Part shown: piece after piece, positions 1-11,063 of the stretch
Position numbering within the stretch: position 1 is the stretch's first letter
Layout of the letters: the number at the start of each line of letters is the position of its first letter
NCBI RefSeq assembly: GCF_910594005.1
Contig: NC_057824.1
Span: 24,021,314-24,085,313 of the forward strand
DNA length: 64,000 nucleotides
DNA from: Cervus elaphus
Taxonomy: Eukaryota > Chordata > Mammalia > Artiodactyla > Cervidae
Reading direction: 5' to 3'
Program-made: the position numbers and the translations under genes
Notes under the pieces: generated by a model
What the model was told of the DNA's origin: nothing
Seen by the model: the letters and a program-made list of their open reading frames with translations, nothing else
The model's database searches: none

Positions 1-76
1 CATGGACAGAGGAGCCTGGCGGGCTACCGGGTCCCAAAGAGTTGGACACGACTGAAGTGACACCACGGCACACACT
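1..76 (+). mobile_element. Bov-tA SINE, 3' part, cut by window edge
   Basis: The text from 'catggacagaggagcctgg' to 'gacacgactgaag' is the 3' half of the ruminant tRNA-Glu-derived Bov-tA SINE, of which this window holds about thirty copies. It lies in TEKT5 intron 2 and its 5' half is outside the window. Confidence 0.85.
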
Positions 77-318
77 ATTATAATGCCCATTGTGGAGATG
101 AAAAGACTGGGGGTCAAATGACCTCATCTCTCACTATTTCTAAATTGCAACTTAACCCCCGCCACACTTTCTGAGTCCTAACTTTGCATGGCGTGCAGGG
201 TGGGGGGGGCGGGGAGACACATGTGGCTTCTACTCTTGACAGGCAGCTCAGAAACCTCTCTGACCAGTTGATCTTCCACTTCCCTTAGGGGGCTGGCCAG
301 ACCCAGGGGGCACCTTAC

Positions 319-402
319 CTGGATAAGATTTTTCTCCACGTTGTCATGGACCAAATCAATCCCGATCCTTTTCTCTCGCTGGTACAGACACTCCAGGGCC
401 AC
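319..402 (-). CDS. TEKT5: TEKT5 coding exon 2
   Basis: 84 bases, 28 codons (VALECLYQ through HDNVEKNLIQ). A pyrimidine-rich tract and CAG acceptor end at 403 and the donor GTAAGG starts at 318. Phase 0 on both sides, so it joins exon 1 without a split codon. The first codon GTG is valine inside the protein, not a start. Confidence 0.95.
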
Positions 403-3400
403 CTGAAGGGAGTGATGAGAAATCGTGTGTTCTCACTGCAGCTGTTTGTAGACCCTGAGCCGAAGTGACTCGCTTATTCCTTTGCCATGATCTGTTTCAT
501 TCCTGGGAAGCCTGGGTGTTTTGTGGATCCCCATTACTGTGTGTTTGGCTGGGCTTCTGCCTCCCCTTCTCCATCAGTGGGGGCTGCCAGATGCTGAAGG
601 AGAAGGGGGATGGGGGATACAGAAGGAGGCGGGCTGTGGGATGCTGAGATGGTACACGGATGCAAAATTAGTGCACACCTCAAGTAGGTCATGATCGTTA
701 AGTCAGCTCAACAAGTATAAAGCACTTAAAATACTGTCCATAAGTATCACCTATGAGTATGTATATCTGAAAACCCCTCTTTGGAGATCTCTGAATGGGG
801 GGAGAGCTTTGGAAAGTGGCTGAGGCCAAGTGAGACCCAGGCAGCCCTGCCACATGGCCCTTACGACCGTCATGGGGACATGAGCAGAATGGAATAGAAG
901 TCAGGGAGCAGATGCTCAGCAGATGCTGCTGCAGCAGACTGAGAAAGAATGGTCACGGGCCATGGGCTTGTAACGTCACAAAGAGCACGGGAGGGAGAAG
1001 GGGGCAGGGAGCACGGCAGGACATCTGGCACCAGGATGCAAAAGCATCCTTGATTCCAGGATAAGTGACTGCCCCCTCCTCTCTGCGTCACAATCCACCA
1101 AGGTACTGGGGACACTGCAGTGAACTAAACAGACAGCCTTTGCTCATGTGGAGTTTGAACAGAAGAGCAAGGACACAAACACACATGAACACAGAAAGGA
1201 ACTCAGTCGTTTCTGTGATGTGGGCTGGGATGAAAATAAGGGACTGTGAGTGGCTGGGAAAGGACCTGCCGGGTGGTCAGGGAAGACTTCTCTAAGGAGG
1301 TGGCAGACCATGACCTGAACCATGAGAAGCAGCAGAAATGAATGGGGATACTGTGCCCGGAAGCAGGAACGGCTAGTGCAAAGGCCCTGGGGTAGGAGGC
1401 GCAGCAGACAGGAAGCACTGGGTCTGTGACAAGAAACTCAGATGTTAACCCCTAGGGTGCATTAGGAAACCATCTGAGGGGATTTTAGCAGGCAGGTACA
1501 GAAATCTAGTTTAATGTTTAAAACCATCCCTCTGGCTACTGTCTGGAAAATGGGTTGAAGGGAGCAGAAGTCAGGAGGCCAAGAAGGAGGCTGTCATCAC
1601 TGTCCACTGAGAGGCACCTGGACCAAGGTGGTCAGCTTGGAGTGCAAACAAGTGCATAAAAGTGAGATGTCTCTGGTCCCTGTGCCCCCGTATGGCTATC
1701 ACAGGGGGCCGTACATGATAAGGCAGGGCTGGGCTTTCCAAACAGGCTCGGCGAGTGAGGTGGGTTGGAGGCAGTGGGCGGAGCACTGGATTTTGGATGC
1801 TGCCCTGTATCTCTGAGCAGTGGTCCTTGCTCACTGTCCTTCCAGGTGGGCAACCTGGGGGTATAGGGAAACAGCTGGGACCCCCAACACCCCATAGTGG
1901 TCAGAACCTGTTCCATCTCCAAGGGATCTGGAGGCAGGGCCCCCCCTACAGGTGTCCCCATGCCTGACACGGAGCAGACGCAGATGCAGGAGGTCAGCAG
2001 GCAGGATGTCTGCGCCCCCACGTGCTCCAGGAGGCAGCAGGACACTGTCTTATGTGGTCACGATAATCTTCCACAGCCCAAGGCAGATAATGCCAGTCCC
2101 TCCACCCAATGTCCAGGCCGGGACCCAGTGACAAATTCTCAGTTACCTAGACTCCTCTGCAGCCAGGGAGCCTATAGAGTTCTGGCAAATGGGCTAAACT
2201 CCAGGAGATGGTGAAGGACAGGGAAGCCTGGCGTGCTGCAGTCCATGGGGTTGCAAAGAGTGGGACATAACACTTTCATTTCACTTTTCATAGACATACT
2301 GTTCCCTCACAGCTGAACAGCAGTCCTTGCTGAAAAAGCAGACGGAAATCCCTGCCCTCGAGGAGCCTGGATTCTAGTGCACGAAGCAAAACAGTAAATA
2401 AGTAAAAACACAAGCTGTCTAGTAGGTTAGCAGGGTCTTAAGGGGTATGGAGAAAAATAAAACAGTTAATCGAAACACATCTTCTAAAAACCATCACGTA
2501 CATATACACACATGTGTGCTTGTGATGTCTTTATGAAGCACCTGTGATTCTGATGCAACCTCAGGAGAAAGGAAATTCCATTCAGTCTGAGGAACCCTGA
2601 TTGCACTGGGATTATTGTCAACTGACTAAGTTATATATAACTTATATGTATATAATATGCATATATGTACATAATATATGTATGCATACATAATATATAT
2701 ACACAACTATATATTGTGTATATATGTATATGTATAAACGGACTTCCCCCATAGCTTAGTGGTAAAGAATCCGCCTGCAATGCAGAAGACCCCGGTTCAA
2801 TTCCTGGGTCAGAAAGATTCCCTGGAGAAGGGATTGCCTTCCCGCTCCAGTATTCATGGCTTCCCTCATGGCTCAGACAGTAAAGAATCCACCTGCAGTG
2901 TGGGAGACCTGGGTTCGATCCCTGGGTTGGGAAGATCCCCTGGAGATGGGAATGGCTACCAACTCCAGTATTCTTGCCTAGAGAATCCCATGGGCAGAGG
3001 AGCCATGGCGTCCTCTGGGCTATAGTCCATGGCGTCACAAAGAGTTGGACACGACTGAGCGACTAAGTGGGAGCACACACACACACACACACATATATAA
3101 ACATATATATAAATATTTACCTTAAAGCTGACTGTAGACAATGATAGGAATCAGAGGACTAAAACCAGCGAACTAAAATGGACTGGAATGGGTGAATTTA
3201 ACTCAGATGACCATTAATCCCTTAGAAGGAATGGAGTAGCTATCATAGTCAACAAAAGAGTCTGAAATGCAGTACTTGGGTGCCATCTCAAAAATGACAG
3301 AATGATCTCTGTTTGTTTCCAAGGCAAACCATTCAATATCAGAGTAATCCAAGTCTATGCCCCAACCAGTAATGCTGAAGAAGCTGAAGTTGAATGGATC

Positions 3401-6400
3401 TAGGAAGACCTACAAGACCTTCTAGAACTAACACCCCCAAAAAATGTCCTTTTCATTATAGGGGACTGGAATGCAAAAATAGGAAGTCAAAAAATACCTG
3501 AAATAATAGGCAAATTTGGCCTTGGAGTACAGAATTAAGCAGGGCAAAGGCAATAGAGTTTTGCCAAGAGAATGCACTGGTCATAGCAAACACCCTCTTC
3601 TAACAGCACAAGAGAAGACTCTACACAGGGACATCACCAGATGATCAGTACCAAAATCATATTTATTAAATTCTTTGCAGCCAAAGATGGAGAAGCTCTA
3701 TACAGTCAGCAAAAACAAGACCAGGAGCTGACTATTGCTCCAATCATGAACTCCTTCTTGCCAAATTCAGACTTAAATTGAAGAAAGTAGGGAAAACCAC
3801 TAGACCATTCAAGTGTGACCTAAATCAAATCACTTAAGATTATACAGTGGAAGTGAGAAATAGATTCAAGGGATTAGATCTGATAGAGTGCCTGATGAAC
3901 TATGGGCGGAGGTTCGTGACATTGTACAGGAGGCAGGGATCAAGACCATCCCCAAGAAAAAGAAATGCAAAAAGGCAAAATGGCTGTCTGAGGAGGCCTT
4001 ACAAATAGCTGTGAAAAGAAGAGAAGCAAAAAGCAAAGGAGAAAACGGAAGATACTCATTTGAATGCAGAGTTCCAAAGAATAGCAAGGAAAGATAAGAA
4101 AGCCTTCCTCAGCGATCAATGCAAAGAAATAGAGGAAAACAATAGAATGGGAAAGACTAGAGATCTCTTCAAGAAAATTAGAGATACCAGGGGAACATTT
4201 CATGCAAAGATGGGCACAATAAAGGACAGAAATTGTATGGACCTAACAGAAGCAGAAGATATTAAGAAGAGGTGGCAAGAATACACAGAAGAACGATACA
4301 AAAAAGATCTTCATGACCCAGATAATCACGGTGGTATGATCACTCACCTAGAGCCAGACATCCTGGAATGCAAAGTCAAGTGGGCCTTAGGAAACATCAC
4401 TACGAACAAAGCTAGTAGAGGTGATGGAATTCCAGTTGAGCTATTTCAAATCCTAAAAGATGATGCTGTGAAAGTGCAGTACTCAATATGTCAGCAAATT
4501 TGGAAAATTCAGCAGTGGCCACAGGACTGGAAAAGGTCAGTTTTCATTCTAATCCCAAAGAAAGGCAATGCCAAAGAATGCTCAAACTACCGCACAATTG
4601 CACTCATCTCACACGCTAGTAAAGTAATGTTCAAAATTCTCCAAGCCAGGCTTCAACAGTATGTGAACTGTGAACTTCCAGATGTTCAAACTGGATTTAG
4701 AAAAGGCTGTATTTAGAAGAGGAACCAGAGATCAAATTGCCAACATCCACTGGATCATCAAAAAAGCAAGAGAGTTCCAGAAAAACATCTATTTCTGCTT
4801 TATTGACTATGCCAAAGCCTTTGACTGTGTGGATCACAACAAACTGTGGAAAATTCTTAAAGATAAGGAAATACCAGACCACCTGACCTGCCTCCTGAGA
4901 AATCTGTATGCAGGTCAGGAAGTGACAGTTAGAACTAAACATGGAACAACAGACTGGTTCCAAATCGGGAAAGGAGTACGTCAAAGCTGTATATTGTCAC
5001 CCTGCTTATTTAACTTATATGCAGAGCGCATCATGAGAAATGCTGGACTGGACAAAGCACAAAGTGGAATCAAGATTGCCTGGAGAAATATCAATAACCT
5101 CAGATATGCAGATGACACCACACTTATGACAGAAAGCGAAGAACTGAAGAGCCTCTTGATGAAAGTGAAAGAGGAGAATGAAAAAGTTGGCTTACAACTC
5201 AACATTTGGAAAACTAAGATCATGGCATCTGGTCCCATCACTTCATGGCAAATAGATGGGGAAACAGTTAGAGACTTTATTTTCTTGGGCTCCAAAATCA
5301 CTGCAGATGGTGACTGCAGCCATGAAATTAAACACTTGTATCCTTGGAAGAAAAGCTATGACCAACTTAGACAGCTTATTAAAAAGCAGAGACATTACTT
5401 TGCCAACAAAGGTCCGTCTAGTCAAAGCTATGGTTTTTCCAGTGGTCATGATGGATGTGAGAGTGGACTATAAAGAAAGCTGAGCACTGAAGAATTGACG
5501 CATTTGAACTGTGGTATTGGAGAAGACTCTTGAGAGTCCCTTGGACAGTGAGGAGATCCAACCAGTGCATCCTAAGGGAAATCAGTCCTGAATGTTCATT
5601 GAAAGGACTGATACTGAAGCTGAAACTCCCATATTTTGGCCACCTGATGCGAAGGGCTGACTTATCTGAAAAGACCCTGATGCTGGGAAAAATTGAGGGC
5701 AGGAGGAGAAGGGGATGACAGAGGATGAGATGGCTGGATGGCATCACCGACTCAATGGACATGAGTTTGAGTAAACTCCGGGAGTTGGTGATGGACAGGG
5801 AGGCCTGGCGTGCTGCAGTCCATGGGGTCACAAAGAGTTGGACATGACTGAGAGACTGAACTGAACTGATGGCTGATGATGCAGCTCAAACTGAGCTGCA
5901 AGATGCCTGTCACCTTGACCTTCACTCAAGGCGGGGGTGTGGGACTGTACTGCCGGGCTGACATCCCAGGCACCCCCAGGACCCCCTCCCTGCCCCATGC
6001 TCACCTGCAATGGACATCTCAGCTCCTCGGCTGCGCATTCCAGCCGCCTCTTAATGGCATCCAAGCTGTGGTTCTCATTCAGAAGCCTCTCCAACTCGTA
6101 GCTCAGCTCCGACTTCCAGAAGCCGATGTCCGACAGCCTCTGGCCCAGGTTCCGGCAGGTCCCCTCCTGCATCTGGCGCGTCAGCTGATCCTTGTCCTGC
6201 ATAAGCCGCATGGAGTCGCCCGTCATCCGGCCGGCCCAGAGCCGTGAGGCCTCGGCCCCACGTAACTGCAGCCGGTTAGACTGGTCCCAGTCCTGGGGGC
6301 TGTAGCGACAGAAGAGGGCGGAGCGGACGGCTGGCAGGATGGTGGGCGGTCGCACGGCGCTGCGGCAGGTGGCCCCCTCATCCAGGCAGGTCTGGGCGTT

Positions 6401-6580
6401 GGCCACCTTGTAGAAGAGGCTGGGTCTCCAAGAGTTGAGGTAGCGATACCCTGGCAAGTAATAGGGCTGGTAGCACTCCTGGACTGTCGGGCCGGACGCC
6501 ACCGTGGGCAGCGCGCTCATGCCACAGGGTTTCTTGGGACCACAGTAAGTGGCGGTCTGAGTTGTTCCAAGAAACTCCAT
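319..6580 (-). CDS. TEKT5: Tektin-5, 5' part of the gene (coding exons 1 and 2; 3' exons outside window)
   Basis: Two minus-strand exons join in phase 0 and give the first 220 residues of a tektin. The protein begins MEFLGTTQTATYCGPKK and continues through YLPGYRYLNSWRPSLFYK and RYSPQDWDQSN, then enters the alpha-helical tektin rod (WKSELSYELERLL, IKRRLECAAEELRCPLQ, VALECLYQREKRIGIDLVHD). These segments match tektin-5 as I know it. Tektins are coiled-coil filament proteins of axonemal doublet microtubules; TEKT5 is mainly a testis and sperm-flagellum protein of the A-tubule lumen (established family knowledge). The start is the ATG read from 6580 downward, the only start that gives the conserved N-terminus. 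Exon 1 ends CAG|GTGAGC, exon 2 begins after a CAG acceptor and ends CAG|GTAAGG. The remaining rod and the C-terminal tektin signature lie beyond position 1. No frameshift or stop is seen. The span includes a 5.6-kb intron. Confidence 0.96.
403..2185. other. TEKT5 intron 1, part without recognisable elements
   Basis: Intron DNA. I see no conserved exon, RNA gene or clear young retroposon here. Short open frames on both strands (for example near 1632-2045) have no recognisable protein content and are taken as chance. Confidence 0.6.
2186..2290 (+). mobile_element. BovB LINE 3' tail fragment
   Basis: The run 'ctccaggagatggtgaagg' followed by 'gcctggcgtgctgcagtcc' is the extreme 3' end of the RTE-type BovB LINE in sense orientation; similar ends recur at 5780, 7510, 22250 and 60260. 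Confidence 0.75.
2628..2738. repeat. AT/TG-rich low-complexity tract
   Basis: About 110 bases of interrupted (TA)n, (TATG)n and (ATAC)n, directly before the 5' end of a SINE pair. Confidence 0.85.
2740..3093 (+). mobile_element. Two Bov-tA SINEs head to tail, with (CA)n tail
   Basis: A truncated Bov-tA unit (2740-2857, 'cccccatagcttagtggtaa') is joined directly to a full unit (2858-3070, 'ggcttccctcatggctcag'), which ends in a (CA)n stretch at 3076-3093. The truncated unit stops in mid-element at 'ctccagtattcatgg', so this is insertion of one copy into another or a dimer. Confidence 0.85.
3125..5863 (+). mobile_element. Long BovB (RTE clade) LINE, nearly full length, decayed
   Basis: About 2.7 kb of a roughly 3.2-kb RTE element. 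The first kilobase retains the end of the endonuclease domain with several frame breaks. From 4060 to 5473 two overlapping frames (4060-4716 and 4670-5473) encode the reverse transcriptase: FIDYAKAFDCVDH near 4798-4836 and the catalytic YADD box near 5104-5115. The frames overlap out of register near 4670-4716, so at least one frameshift separates them, and further breaks follow 5330. The 3' end reads 'gagactgaactgaactgat'. It lies antisense to TEKT5 in intron 1. Families of this type are thought to have entered ruminants horizontally from squamates (established knowledge). This copy cannot be active. Confidence 0.92.
6005..6580 (-). CDS. TEKT5: TEKT5 coding exon 1
   Basis: 576 coding bases, 192 codons, from the ATG to CAG|GTGAGC. 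It ends at residue 192 (CPLQ) in phase 0. An upstream acceptor-like CAG is not needed because the reading frame opens cleanly at the ATG; 5' UTR continues at positions above 6580. Confidence 0.96.
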
Positions 6581-6999
6581 CTTCCCCCTTCAGCCCTGCT
6601 AGGGCAAAAGTCTGCCCTGGGGAGGCCAGGGCACCACGGGAAGGGGAAGGGGAAGGGGCTTCTCTTTGGGATGGGCAGGGCCTCTATGACTCGGTGCTGT
6701 TGTCATAAAGCCTGGGGGAGTGGTGCCCTCATGGGCACCCATCCCCAGCCACTCACTTTCCCCCTGCTGGGGTCATAGCATCCCAGTCGAAACACAGACA
6801 AAACAACCAACAACATGAATGAGTTTTTCAATTGACAAGAGTTGGAGGTGTAAGAAATGTCATTTGTGTATTTTCAATAAAGAATCAAATCTGCCTTTCC
6901 ACACTTAACTCTGCCTATGTGAGAATGCGGTCCACTCCAGTACATCCAATCAGCTCAGGGTCAAGGTGGTCAAGGCTAGTTGTTTCCCTTCTCTCTTTG
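6581..6999 (-). promoter_or_regulatory. TEKT5 5' UTR and presumed promoter region
   Basis: Sequence directly upstream of the TEKT5 ATG. It has a GGGAAG/GGGGAAGG purine repeat on the plus strand (6637-6658), that is a pyrimidine tract on the coding strand, and no strong CpG island. No TATA box at a convincing distance. The promoter role is inferred from position only. Confidence 0.4.
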
Positions 7000-7620
7000 T
7001 CCCCAGGATGGTACCAGAGTGGTCCATGCACATCATGGGATACCACTCAGGGGTAAAACAGAATGAACTCTTGGCACGCAAAAGAGCAGGAATGAATCTC
7101 AAATGGATTAAGCTCAGTGGAAGCAGCTAGACTTACATCCTATATGATTCCATCTACATGACATTCTGGAAAAGGTAGACCCATATGGACAGAAGACAGA
7201 TCGATGGGGCTGGCGGTGAGAGGGAGATTGACCAGAAGGAGAAGGAGAAAATTTGGGAATGATGACACCATTCTGTATCTTGATGGTGGTGGGGGTTATG
7301 CAACTATCTGTCAAAACCCACAGAACCATCCACTAAAAAGGGTCGAGCTCTAGTACTTTGGCCACCTGATGCGAAAAACTGACTCACTGGAAAAAGACCC
7401 TGATGCTGGGAAAGATGGAAGGCAGGAGGAGAAGGGGACGACAGAAGATGAGATGGTCGGATGGTATCACATTCAGTGGACATGAGTTTGAGCAGACTCT
7501 GGGAGACAGTGAAGGACAGCCTGAGCTCACTGTAGTGCATGGGGTCGCAAAGAGTCAGACACAACTGAGCAACAGAAAAGGCTGATTTTTACTGTACGTA
7601 AATTATACTTCAACAAACCT
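7000..7620 (+). mobile_element. Old L1 3' end, split by a BovB tail
   Basis: L1-type ORF2-tail/3' UTR text ('atgggataccactcagggg', 'gattccatctacatgac', 'tgatggtggtgggggttatg') runs to about 7344 and resumes at 7576 with 'actgtacgtaaattatact'. The gap is a BovB 3' end. Confidence 0.7.
7345..7575 (+). mobile_element. BovB 3' end inserted in an L1 copy
   Basis: Sense BovB 3' terminal 230 bases ('ctttggccacctgatgcg', 'accctgatgctgggaaag', 'gagtttgagcagactc') interrupting the older L1 fragment around it. Confidence 0.8.
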
Positions 7621-7912
7621 GATCTTACTAAGGAAGGTGGCGGAGGGGTTGTGAGCTCCTTGGCAGGGCTCTGCCATGTCTATTTGGCGTCACCGTTAAC
7701 TCCCAGTGCCTGAGGCAGGACTCAATGGGTGAATGGGAGTCTAGACTGAGGGTTTCATTATCCAGAAAAAATATTCAACCTTCTAATCTATACCAATACT
7801 TTTATTCCATCAAGAAACTTCCTCCCCTCCTTGGTTGGTGGGAGTGGCAATAATGTCTCGAGGTATTCAACAAGAGGGGTGCTTGATTTGCAGGGTCCCT
7901 CCTCCCTTTGGA

Positions 7913-8138
7913 GGGCTTCCCAGGTGGTGCTGGTGGTAAACAACCCGCCTGCCAATGCAGGAGATGTAAGGGATGCGGGTTCAATCCCCGGGTCGGGAAG
8001 ATCCCCTGGAGGAGGGCATGGCAACCCTCTCCAGTATTCTTGCTTGGGAAATCCCATGGACAGAGGAGCCTGGCGGGCTGCAGTCCACGGGGTTGCAGAG
8101 AGTCGGACACGACTGAAGCGACTTAGCACACACACACG
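7913..8138 (+). mobile_element. Bov-tA SINE
   Basis: Full-length unit from 'ggcttcccaggtggtgctgg' to 'gactgaagcgacttagc' with a (CA)n tail; the A-box/B-box-like tRNA-derived head is at its left. Confidence 0.9.
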
Positions 8139-8224
8139 TAACCCTATTTTACTGATTCTATTCTTCTCTCTTTTGAAATGAGAAAGACAATACGATCAAC
8201 CCTCAAATGGTCCTTGTTAAGGGT

Positions 8225-8425
8225 GAAACAGACCACCAGCCCAGGTTGGATGCCTGAGACAAGTGCTCAGGGCTGGTGCACTGGGAAGACCCAGAGGAAT
8301 CGGGATGGGGAACACATGTAAATCCATGGCTGATTCATGTCAATGTATGGCAAAACCACTACAATATTGTAAAGTAATTAGCCTCCAACTAATAAAAATA
8401 AATGAAAACAAAACAAAACAAAACA
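8225..8425 (+). mobile_element. Ruminant L1 3' UTR end with A-rich tail
   Basis: From about 8262 the text ('gaggaatcgggatggggaac', 'gctgattcatgtcaatgtat') matches the 3' end of the younger L1 at 55518-57096 read on its own strand, then ends in an AAAAC-rich tail. This within-window match supports the assignment. Confidence 0.8.
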
Positions 8426-9249
8426 ATGGTCCTTGTTAGTGGAGTGTAATGGTTAATGTGAATTTTCTCCCCAGTCAACTAAAACCTGGACTGAAAAATG
8501 TAGTGGGTACTAGATGACTAAGGCAGAGAGAAATGTATTAAGCACTTCTGTATACATAGGGCTTTACATAAACTCGTTTATTTCATTTCCACAGCGAACC
8601 TGTAAGAAAGCTTGAGATTCCCATCTTATAGTATGGGCTTTGGGCTCCCTCTGGACCTAGAGTGTTTACCTTGCAGGATCATTAGAGATGGGACATCCTA
8701 CCCAGAAGTGTTTGTACATCAAAGAACTCCAAGAAGTAGTCCAGAAAGACTCAGGGTATTTATAAAGCACTAAATGTTAACGGCAATAATATTAATGTGA
8801 TCACGTATCTAAAAACATATATATATATATATATACATTATACATATATATAATGGAGTATTACTCAGCCATTAAAAAGAATGAAATAATACCATTTGCA
8901 GCAACATGGATAGACCTAGAGATGATCATACCAAGTGAAGTGAGTCAGAGAAAGACAAATATTATATGATATCACTTATATATAGAATCTAAAATATGAC
9001 ACAAATGAAATTATCTACAAAATAGACTCACAGACATAGAAAACAAACTTATAGCTATCAAAGGGGAAAGAACGTGGAGGGAAAGATAAATTAGGCATTT
9101 GGCATTGACAGATATACACTACTATAAATAAAATATATAAACAACAAGGTCCTACTGTATAGCACAGGAAACTATATTCAGTATGTTGTAATAACCCATA
9201 ATGGGAAAAAACCTAAAAATGGAAAAGAATCTCAAAAAAGAATTTATAT

Positions 9250-9450
9250 GGGCTTCCCTGGTGGCTCAGACGGTACAAAATCTGCCTGCAATTCGGGAAA
9301 CCCAGGTTCAAACCCTAGTTGGGAAGATCCCCTGGAGAAGGGAATGGTTACCCACTCTAGTATTCTTGCTAGAGAATTTCATGGATGAGGAGCCTGGCGA
9401 GCTACAGTCCATGTGGTCCCAGAGAGTCGGACAAGACCGAGAGATTCACG
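9250..9450 (+). mobile_element. Bov-tA SINE nested in L1
   Basis: Starts 'gggcttccctggtggctcag', ends 'cggacaagaccgagagattc'. Followed by (TA)n at 9461-9490. Confidence 0.9.
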
Positions 9451-9455
9451 CTTTC

Positions 9456-9460
<5 letters not shown>

Positions 9461-9490
<30 letters not shown>
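9461..9490. repeat. (TA)n microsatellite
   Basis: About 15 TA units after a short TG run, grown from the tail of the nested SINE. Confidence 0.9.
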
Positions 9491-9948
9491 CCCAAAACGG
9501 AATCACTTTGCCGTACACCTGAAACCAACATGACATTGCAAGTCAACTATACTTTAATAAAAATAAATAAATAAAAATTAATGTGAGCAATATCTAAGAG
9601 TGTAAAGTTTAGATTGTCTCACCGCTCAGCTATTTTCAGTTTTTTCAGATAAACTCCAATTATAAGATCTTTGCATTTTTCTAGAGATATCCTATGCACA
9701 TACAAGCTTATATCAATCTGTATCTTTTTTACATAGATGATAAACACCATACCCACCATTTTCCACATAATTGTAACTCTTGGAGATCATCTCATTTTAA
9801 TCCATAAACCTCTCTTTCTACCGTTTAGTAGCTGCGCATCCCTCCATTATACGGAGGTGCTATGATTTGTTTGATCATTCTCTACAATGGGGCATTTAAA
9901 GGTATTTCCTCTAAACATTGCTGCAATCAATGTCTTGCCTCTTGCATT

Positions 9949-10052
9949 TTTTTTTTTTAAGAAAACCTTTTTACTTTTTTTTTTTTCTTTTTTTTTTCTT
10001 TTTTTTTTCTTCTTTTTTTTTTTCTTTTTTTTTTTTCTTTTTACTTTTTATT
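9949..10052. repeat. T-rich tract (interrupted poly-T)
   Basis: About 100 bases of T runs broken by single C or short TTC/TTA steps; it abuts an antisense L1 3' end and is best read as that element's poly-A tail on the other strand. Confidence 0.85.
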
Positions 10053-10480
10053 GGAGTATAGCCAGTTGACTATGTTGTGATAGCTTCAGGAGGACAGTGA
10101 AGGGACTCAGCCCTATATACACACATATCCACTCTCCCCCAGACTCCCGTCACATGCAGGCTGCCACATCACATGGAGCAGAGTTCCCTCAAACTCCCGT
10201 CACATCCAGGCTGCCACATCACATGGAGCAGAGTTCCCTCAAACTCCCATCACATGCAGGCTGCCACATCACATGGAGCAGAGTTCCCTCAAACTCCCAT
10301 CACATGCAGGCTGCCACATCACATGGAGCAGAGTTCCCTCAAACTCCCATCACATGCAGGCTGCCACATCACATGGAGCAGAGTTCCCTGTGCTGTTCGG
10401 CAGGTCCTTGTTGGTAATCCATTTAGAATATAGCAGTGCCATCCGCGTGTCTTTAAGTCGGGTTTGCAGAGGTACCATTT
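10053..10480 (-). mobile_element. Antisense L1 3' UTR carrying an internal 50-bp repeat array
   Basis: Text such as 'ggagtatagccagttgac' and 'gtgctgttcggcaggtcc' with 'ttgttggtaatccattta' is the reverse strand of a common L1 3' UTR in artiodactyls. Between these anchors one 50-base piece is amplified about fivefold (separate entry). Confidence 0.75.
10143..10391. repeat. 50-bp minisatellite, about five copies
   Basis: Units start with ACTCCC at 10143, 10193, 10243, 10293 and 10343; each is 50 bases and runs ACTCCC..TCACAT..CAGG through GCAGAGTTCCCTCAA. Copies 3-5 are practically identical; copies 1 and 2 differ at one or two sites (G/A in ACTCCCG/A; CATCC/CATGC). The last unit ends in the single-copy flank 'gtgctgttcgg'. 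Because 50 is not a multiple of 3, it gives open frames in all three registers, which are not genes. Confidence 0.95.
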
Positions 10481-10643
10481 CCGCACAGTGGGATTCACTG
10501 GGCGCAGTCCTCTGCAGGCTATTGGAGGTACACAGGCCCGCGGTCACCACCGGGGTGAAGCTGTCCCCACCGCCCAGGAAGATTGTTGTGCTCTTCCTTC
10601 TGCTCCTAACTCGGCAACCACCGATGTGTCCTCTATCCCCACA

Positions 10644-10846
10644 GTGCGTGTGTGAATACGCGCTCGGTCTTGTCTGACCCTTTGTAGCCCCATGGCCAGC
10701 CAGGCTCCTCTGTCCATATTTCCCAGGCAAGAATACTGCAGTGGGTTGTCATTTCCTTCTCCAGGGGATCTTCCAGACCCAGGGATCAAACCCCCATCTC
10801 CTGCTTTGCAGGCTGTTTGTTGACCTCTGAGCCACCTGGGTAGCCC
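10644..10846 (-). mobile_element. Bov-tA SINE
   Basis: Antisense copy: 'caggcaagaatactgcagtg' to 'gagccacctgggtagccc'. Diverged in its head and tail. Confidence 0.85.
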
Positions 10847-10926
10847 CACAGAATGCCATCTAAACAGAATCTTGTAGAATACAGTCCTTTAAGCTTGGCC
10901 TCTTTCCCTTAGTAATTCTTTCCTTT

Positions 10927-11063
10927 TTAAAAAATTTATTTCTTTGGCTGCACTGAGTCTTTAGTTGCAGCACATGGGATCTAGTTCCTTGACTAGGGGT
11001 CAAACCCAAGCTCCCTGCATTGGGAGCACAGATTCCCAGCCACAGGGCCACCAGGGACGTCCC
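10927..11063 (-). mobile_element. CHR-like tRNA-derived SINE, antisense
   Basis: 'ttatttctttggctgcactg' to 'ggccaccagggacgtccct' is the reverse strand of a CHR-family artiodactyl SINE, with the A-rich tail as T/A text at the left. Confidence 0.7.

Larger units (their letters stand above)
8820..9580 (+). mobile_element. L1 ORF2 tail and 3' UTR, with nested Bov-tA
   Basis: L1 text 'ggagtattactcagccatt' followed by 'aagaatgaaataat', then 'aggtcctactgtatagcac', ending 'acattgcaagtcaactatac' and a poly-A-like tail near 9550-9580. It is interrupted at 9250-9450 by a Bov-tA copy and a TA microsatellite. The preceding (TA)n at 8816-8836 is the usual low-complexity start of these fragments. Confidence 0.85.

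Noticed and set aside
2740..3093. tRNA gene candidates in SINE heads
   Set aside because: Bov-tA heads are tRNA-derived but do not fold as a full cloverleaf and are repeated many times.
4060..5473. Reverse transcriptase as a possible host gene or novel RT system
   Set aside because: Motifs and flanking 3' end are those of the common BovB LINE, with frame breaks; several more copies lie in the window.
10097..10677. Repetitive open frames with HMEQSSLK-type repeats, looking like a tandem-repeat protein
   Set aside because: They are the three registers of the 50-base minisatellite inside a noncoding L1 3' UTR.
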